From: Methanobacteriota archaeon
Lineage (GTDB): Archaea; Thermoplasmatota; Poseidoniia; Poseidoniales; Thalassarchaeaceae
Assembly (NCBI GenBank): GCA_002685415.1
Contig: NYXO01000014.1
Location: 7,648 to 15,648, forward strand
Direction of reading: 5' to 3'
Length of the DNA stretch: 8,001 nt
How positions within the stretch are numbered: position 1 is the stretch's first letter; each line of letters starts with the position of its first letter. The notes beneath the pieces were generated by a model. The model searched no databases and had not been told where the DNA came from. It worked only from the letters and a program-made list of their open reading frames with translations. A program made the translations under genes and the position numbers. This document shows positions 5,908-8,001 of this stretch, one piece after another.

Positions 5908-6438
5908 TCAAGATTCAGCCTTGTCCAAAATATTCAGACCAAATCCAAACATGAATGGTATTACAGTGACTGCGAAAACACCAGGGTCAACCCAGGTATT
6001 GTACTGAACCGACCATGCGAGATAGAAGAGTATTGCAAACACAATCATCCAATCTGCAACAGTCTTTCTGATTCCGTGCTCAGCAGAAAATAGTCCTGAC
6101 ATGCAGTTTGGCAAGCCCTTGATTGCAGAAACTGTACCCCCTTCAACGGCTTTATTCATCCCCATATGACCAACTGCAACCAAGGCTACTCCAAGTATAC
6201 CGAATACAATATCGTCGACTACAACTGATATTCCATCATGGTCTGTGTATACATCACCAAGAGAGCCATTACTGAGGAATCCAAGCCATAATGCCTTGAA
6301 TCCAGGAGAATATGCTCCAATAGTAAGGTTGACAATTGTCAGTAAAAGCACCCATCCGCCTAGCAATAGCATAACTGTGGAAGCAGTTCTACTCGGGCGG
6401 GTGAGAGAAGAGTACCAGTCGTTATCAGAGAGCGACAT
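5908..6438 (-). CDS. Four-helix membrane protein of unknown function
   Basis: The product is 176 residues with a short polar N-terminus and four strongly hydrophobic segments: about 21-43 (TVMLLLGGWVLLLTIVNLTIG), 70-93 (around VVVDDIVFGILGVALVAVGHMG), 127-146 (ADWMIVFAILFYLAWSVQY) and 151-171 (around FAVTVIPFMFGFGLNIL). The two loops hold DVYTDHDG (about 62-69) and a Gly/Lys-containing stretch with CMSGLFSAEHG (112-122). There is no signal-peptidase site, transporter signature or catalytic motif I recognise. It lies downstream of cdc6 on the same strand after 102 nt. A TTTAA-centred box about 28 nt before the ATG (6461-6470) suggests its own, possibly leaderless, transcript. The convergent CoA gene ends only 8 nt away. 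Family and function are unknown. Confidence 0.82.
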   Translation of the reverse strand: MSLSDNDWYSSLTRPSRTASTVMLLLGGWVLLLTIVNLTIGAYSPGFKALWLGFLSNGSLGDVYTDHDGISVVVDDIVFGILGVALVAVGHMGMNKAVEGGTVSAIKGLPNCMSGLFSAEHGIRKTVADWMIVFAILFYLAWSVQYNTWVDPGVFAVTVIPFMFGFGLNILDKAES

Positions 6439-6460
6439 CGAATGCGACGACCTAAGAACT

Positions 6461-6470
6461 TGGTTTAACC
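6461..6470 (-). promoter_or_regulatory. Possible TATA box of the membrane-protein gene
   Basis: GGTTTAACC within this stretch is nearly self-complementary and centred about 28 nt upstream of the ATG at 6438. That is the spacing expected for a leaderless archaeal transcript. No good Shine-Dalgarno site precedes the ATG, which fits. Confidence 0.35.
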
Positions 6471-6523
6471 GTTGAGGCCCTAAAGGGCCTCGAAGATTAA
6501 AGCGTAACAGTCGGATTAAACCA
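6461..6523. repeat. Nested inverted repeat between cdc6 and the membrane gene
   Basis: The inner hairpin GAGGCCC-TAAA-GGGCCTC at 6474-6491 has seven perfect pairs, extended to nine through a T-G and a T-A pair at 6472-6493. It sits inside an outer pair, TGGTTTAA at 6461-6468 and TTAAACCA at 6516-6523, which is a perfect 8-nt inverted repeat. No T-run follows the hairpin on either strand, so it is not a classic terminator. It could be an RNA processing or stability structure at the 3' end of the cdc6 message, or a protein-binding site next to the membrane-gene promoter. Confidence 0.6.
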
Positions 6524-6540
6524 TCGGATAATCGAATTTA

Positions 6541-7779
6541 TCACAAATGACTCTGCAATCTGTAGCGGCAGCGAGCGGCTTCTGCGATTAGTGGATCCGC
6601 ATCGCTCATTGTGGTAATTGCATCAACAGTTTTTGGGATTGCAGAGTTGACCTGCTTACTTCGTCCCCCTCTTCCCTTGCTGACATTACGCGCCATAATC
6701 ATACCAAGAGTATCCAGTTCGTTTAGCAAGGTGGAGATTCTCCTTGGGGTTAACGGCTCGACATTAACATTCAAACAGGCGTCGGAATAGGTTCTGTATA
6801 CTTCACCAGTCGATATGTTACGAAGTCCATTGTCCTCATTTATTCTAATTGAGAAGAGCACCAACTTCTGGTGAAGTGGAAGAGTTTGCAATACCGGTGT
6901 GACCTGGTCGTGCTCTAGCTGGGATTGTGCGAGTCTAACATGTCGTGGTTCGACCTTCGTCTGAGAGCGTTGTTCTGCCTTTTGTACCGAGATACGTAAT
7001 AGGTCCAGGGCTCGACGTGCGTCTCCGTGTTCTTGTGCGGCGAGAGCAGCGCAGAGTTGTACAACACCTTGTTCTAGAACTTCTTCTCTCAGACCAGTCT
7101 TTGCTCTCTCGGTAAGAATATCCGTGATTTCCGATGCTCCATAAGGGTGGAAAATCAAATCTTCTTGACCGAGTCTACCGGATACTCTCGGGTCAAGTAG
7201 CTGCGTAAAGTGCAAATCATTACTGATTCCTATGATACAACAACGGGAGCGCTTCAGAATTGTGTTGAGATTAGTCAAATTATACAGCAAATTGTCCCCT
7301 GCGCGTTCAACTAAATTGTCAATTTCATCTAGCACGATGATGTGAACGCCTCCAGCGCGATCCATTCTTTCCACTAGTTGTTCTAGTACTCTGTCAGTGG
7401 GCCAGCCAGTAAATGGAATTGGTACATCTCCACGTTCAGACAATTTCGTCGCTAAAGTCTGAACGACTCTGTAGCGGGTATCTACCTGTCTACAGTTGAT
7501 TTCATAGGTTCTAACAGGTTGCCCCATCTCTCTTCCTTTTTCCCTGAGTTGACCTAGGACAAATCTGGTGACGACAGTCTTTCCAGATCCAGGGACTCCA
7601 TAGAGTAGCATATTGGATGGTATGTGACCATTGAGAGCATCTACTAGATTTCTCACGAGCGCTTCGACTTCACGATCTCTGTGAGGCAATGTCGTAGGTT
7701 CGAAAGCGTGGTCGAAGGCTTTCCTATCGAGGAATAGGGAATCTTGCCCTAATATCTTCTCGAAAATATTTCCTTCCAT
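6541..7779 (-). CDS. cdc6: Orc1/Cdc6 family replication initiator
   Basis: The 412-residue AAA+ ATPase is of the archaeal origin-recognition type, which binds origin repeats and helps load the MCM helicase. An N-terminal lead-in with FEPTTLPHRDREVEAL (26-41) is followed by Walker A GVPGSGKT (61-68), Walker B IIVLDEID (147-154), sensor 1 in IGISND (183-188, Asn187) and a sensor 2 region HGDARRALDLLR (251-262). The C-terminal winged helix spans about 300-385, including LPLHQKLVLFSI, TGEVYRTYSDAC and LTPRRISTLLNELDTLGMI. All expected catalytic motifs are intact and the length is typical. The ATG at 7777-7779 has no clear Shine-Dalgarno site upstream, so a leaderless or very short-leader transcript is likely. 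The gene reads away from an AT-rich region at the right edge. Archaeal cdc6 genes often lie next to an origin. A basic GRGGRSK loop (369-375) lies in the C-terminal domain. Confidence 0.96.
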   Translation of the reverse strand: MEGNIFEKILGQDSLFLDRKAFDHAFEPTTLPHRDREVEALVRNLVDALNGHIPSNMLLYGVPGSGKTVVTRFVLGQLREKGREMGQPVRTYEINCRQVDTRYRVVQTLATKLSERGDVPIPFTGWPTDRVLEQLVERMDRAGGVHIIVLDEIDNLVERAGDNLLYNLTNLNTILKRSRCCIIGISNDLHFTQLLDPRVSGRLGQEDLIFHPYGASEITDILTERAKTGLREEVLEQGVVQLCAALAAQEHGDARRALDLLRISVQKAEQRSQTKVEPRHVRLAQSQLEHDQVTPVLQTLPLHQKLVLFSIRINEDNGLRNISTGEVYRTYSDACLNVNVEPLTPRRISTLLNELDTLGMIMARNVSKGRGGRSKQVNSAIPKTVDAITTMSDADPLIAEAARCRYRLQSHL

Positions 7780-7796
7780 TTTTTAACACACAACCG

Positions 7797-7802
7797 TTTA
7801 TC
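7797..7802 (+). promoter_or_regulatory. TTTATC box between cdc6 and the right-hand open frame
   Basis: TTTATC is centred about 27 nt before the ATG at 7827 on the plus strand and about 20 nt before the cdc6 ATG on the minus strand. The spacing suits a leaderless transcript rightward better than leftward. A shared or overlapping promoter is possible. Confidence 0.3.
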
Positions 7803-7826
7803 ATTCCAAGTCTACTAACTCGTCCT

Positions 7827-8001
7827 ATGTCTGGAGTCATCGGAAGCAAACGCGGATTCTCGACGAAGGCATTGGTGGTAATGAAAGTTGCCGGGCCTAT
7901 GGGGAAGAAATGCATGATTATGATAGTAAGTAAAATATTAATGACATATTCTTTTGCTCTCCATATTATCTGCAAAATTAACGATAATTTCTGTAATTTT
8001 T
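7827..8001 (+). CDS. Possible partial gene running off the right edge
   Basis: From the ATG at 7827 the frame stays open for 58 codons to the end of the window. It begins MSGVIGSKRGFSTKALVVMKVAG, then becomes hydrophobic and AT-rich (MIMIVSKILMTYSFALHIICKI). The TTTATC box about 27 nt upstream would suit a leaderless start. Against it, the second half is only about 22% GC, has no recognisable family signature, and the same DNA may be non-coding origin or promoter sequence. I do not recognise it and consider it uncertain. Confidence 0.27.
   Translation, partial: MSGVIGSKRGFSTKALVVMKVAGPMGKKCMIMIVSKILMTYSFALHIICKINDNFCNF
7921..8001. other. Strongly AT-rich tract upstream of cdc6
   Basis: By hand count only 18 of 81 bases are G or C. 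The tract starts about 140 nt upstream of the cdc6 start and continues to the window edge. Easily melted DNA next to cdc6 is typical of archaeal origins. However, I found no convincing origin recognition box (TTCCASTGGAAA-like) in 7780-8001, so this is a suggestion only. Confidence 0.35.

Noticed and set aside
5896..6093. 65-codon plus-strand open frame after the CoA gene
   Set aside because: It is antisense to the membrane-protein gene, whose four hydrophobic helices make the minus-strand reading far more credible, and it has no ribosome binding site of its own.
6474..6491. Rho-independent style terminator for cdc6
   Set aside because: The hairpin is perfect but is followed by AACGG on the minus strand and AAGATT on the plus strand, with no T-run. 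Archaeal termination depends on U-tracts rather than hairpins.
7724..7975. 83-codon minus-strand open frame overlapping the cdc6 start
   Set aside because: It overlaps the well-supported N-terminus of Cdc6 in another frame, has no motif, and its upstream half is the AT-rich tract.
1..8001. CRISPR array, insertion sequence or integrase attachment site
   Set aside because: No regularly spaced repeats, transposase motif, terminal inverted repeats or target duplications were seen on either strand.

Overview
The window looks like the chromosome of an uncultured euryarchaeon. The closest match I can argue for is a planktonic Marine Group II/III (Poseidoniales-like, Thermoplasmatota) lineage. The reasons are an archaeal Orc1/Cdc6 initiator, an archaeal GTP-dependent dephospho-CoA kinase domain (DUF359), an animal/plant-like class I aldolase, small winged-helix proteins, and moderately AT-rich genes with short spacers. 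This assignment rests on gene content and my memory of the families, not on a search.

Left part (1-1845). The 3' end of an unidentified gene is followed by a class I fructose-bisphosphate aldolase gene (+). It converges on a gene for an 84-residue basic winged-helix-like protein (-). A 322-nt AT-rich divergent intergenic region then separates that small gene from a very large gene on the other strand. This region carries candidate promoters and repeated near-palindromic TTTGTWACAAA sites.

Middle part (1846-5899). The large gene encodes a protein of about 875 residues with an N-terminal DNA-binding winged helix and a long unrecognised remainder. It is followed by a gene-free stretch of about 400 nt. 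Within that stretch is a block of about 300 nt with roughly 60% GC, rich in complementary segments, preceded by AT-rich DNA and ended by a T6 run. I read it as a structured non-coding RNA gene of unassigned family. Next comes a fused gene joining the phosphopantetheine adenylyltransferase domain to the GTP-dependent dephospho-CoA kinase domain, so one polypeptide would carry the last two steps of CoA synthesis.

Right part (5900-8001). A four-helix membrane protein gene (-) converges on the CoA gene with only 8 nt between the stops. It lies downstream of orc1/cdc6 on the same strand, separated by a 102-nt spacer that holds a nested inverted repeat. Upstream of cdc6 the sequence becomes very AT-rich (about 78% A+T in the last 81 nt), so part of a replication origin could lie here. 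A short open frame running off the right edge is an alternative reading of the same DNA.

The most interesting items are the unassigned structured RNA, the CoA fusion enzyme, and the giant winged-helix protein with its possible operator array.
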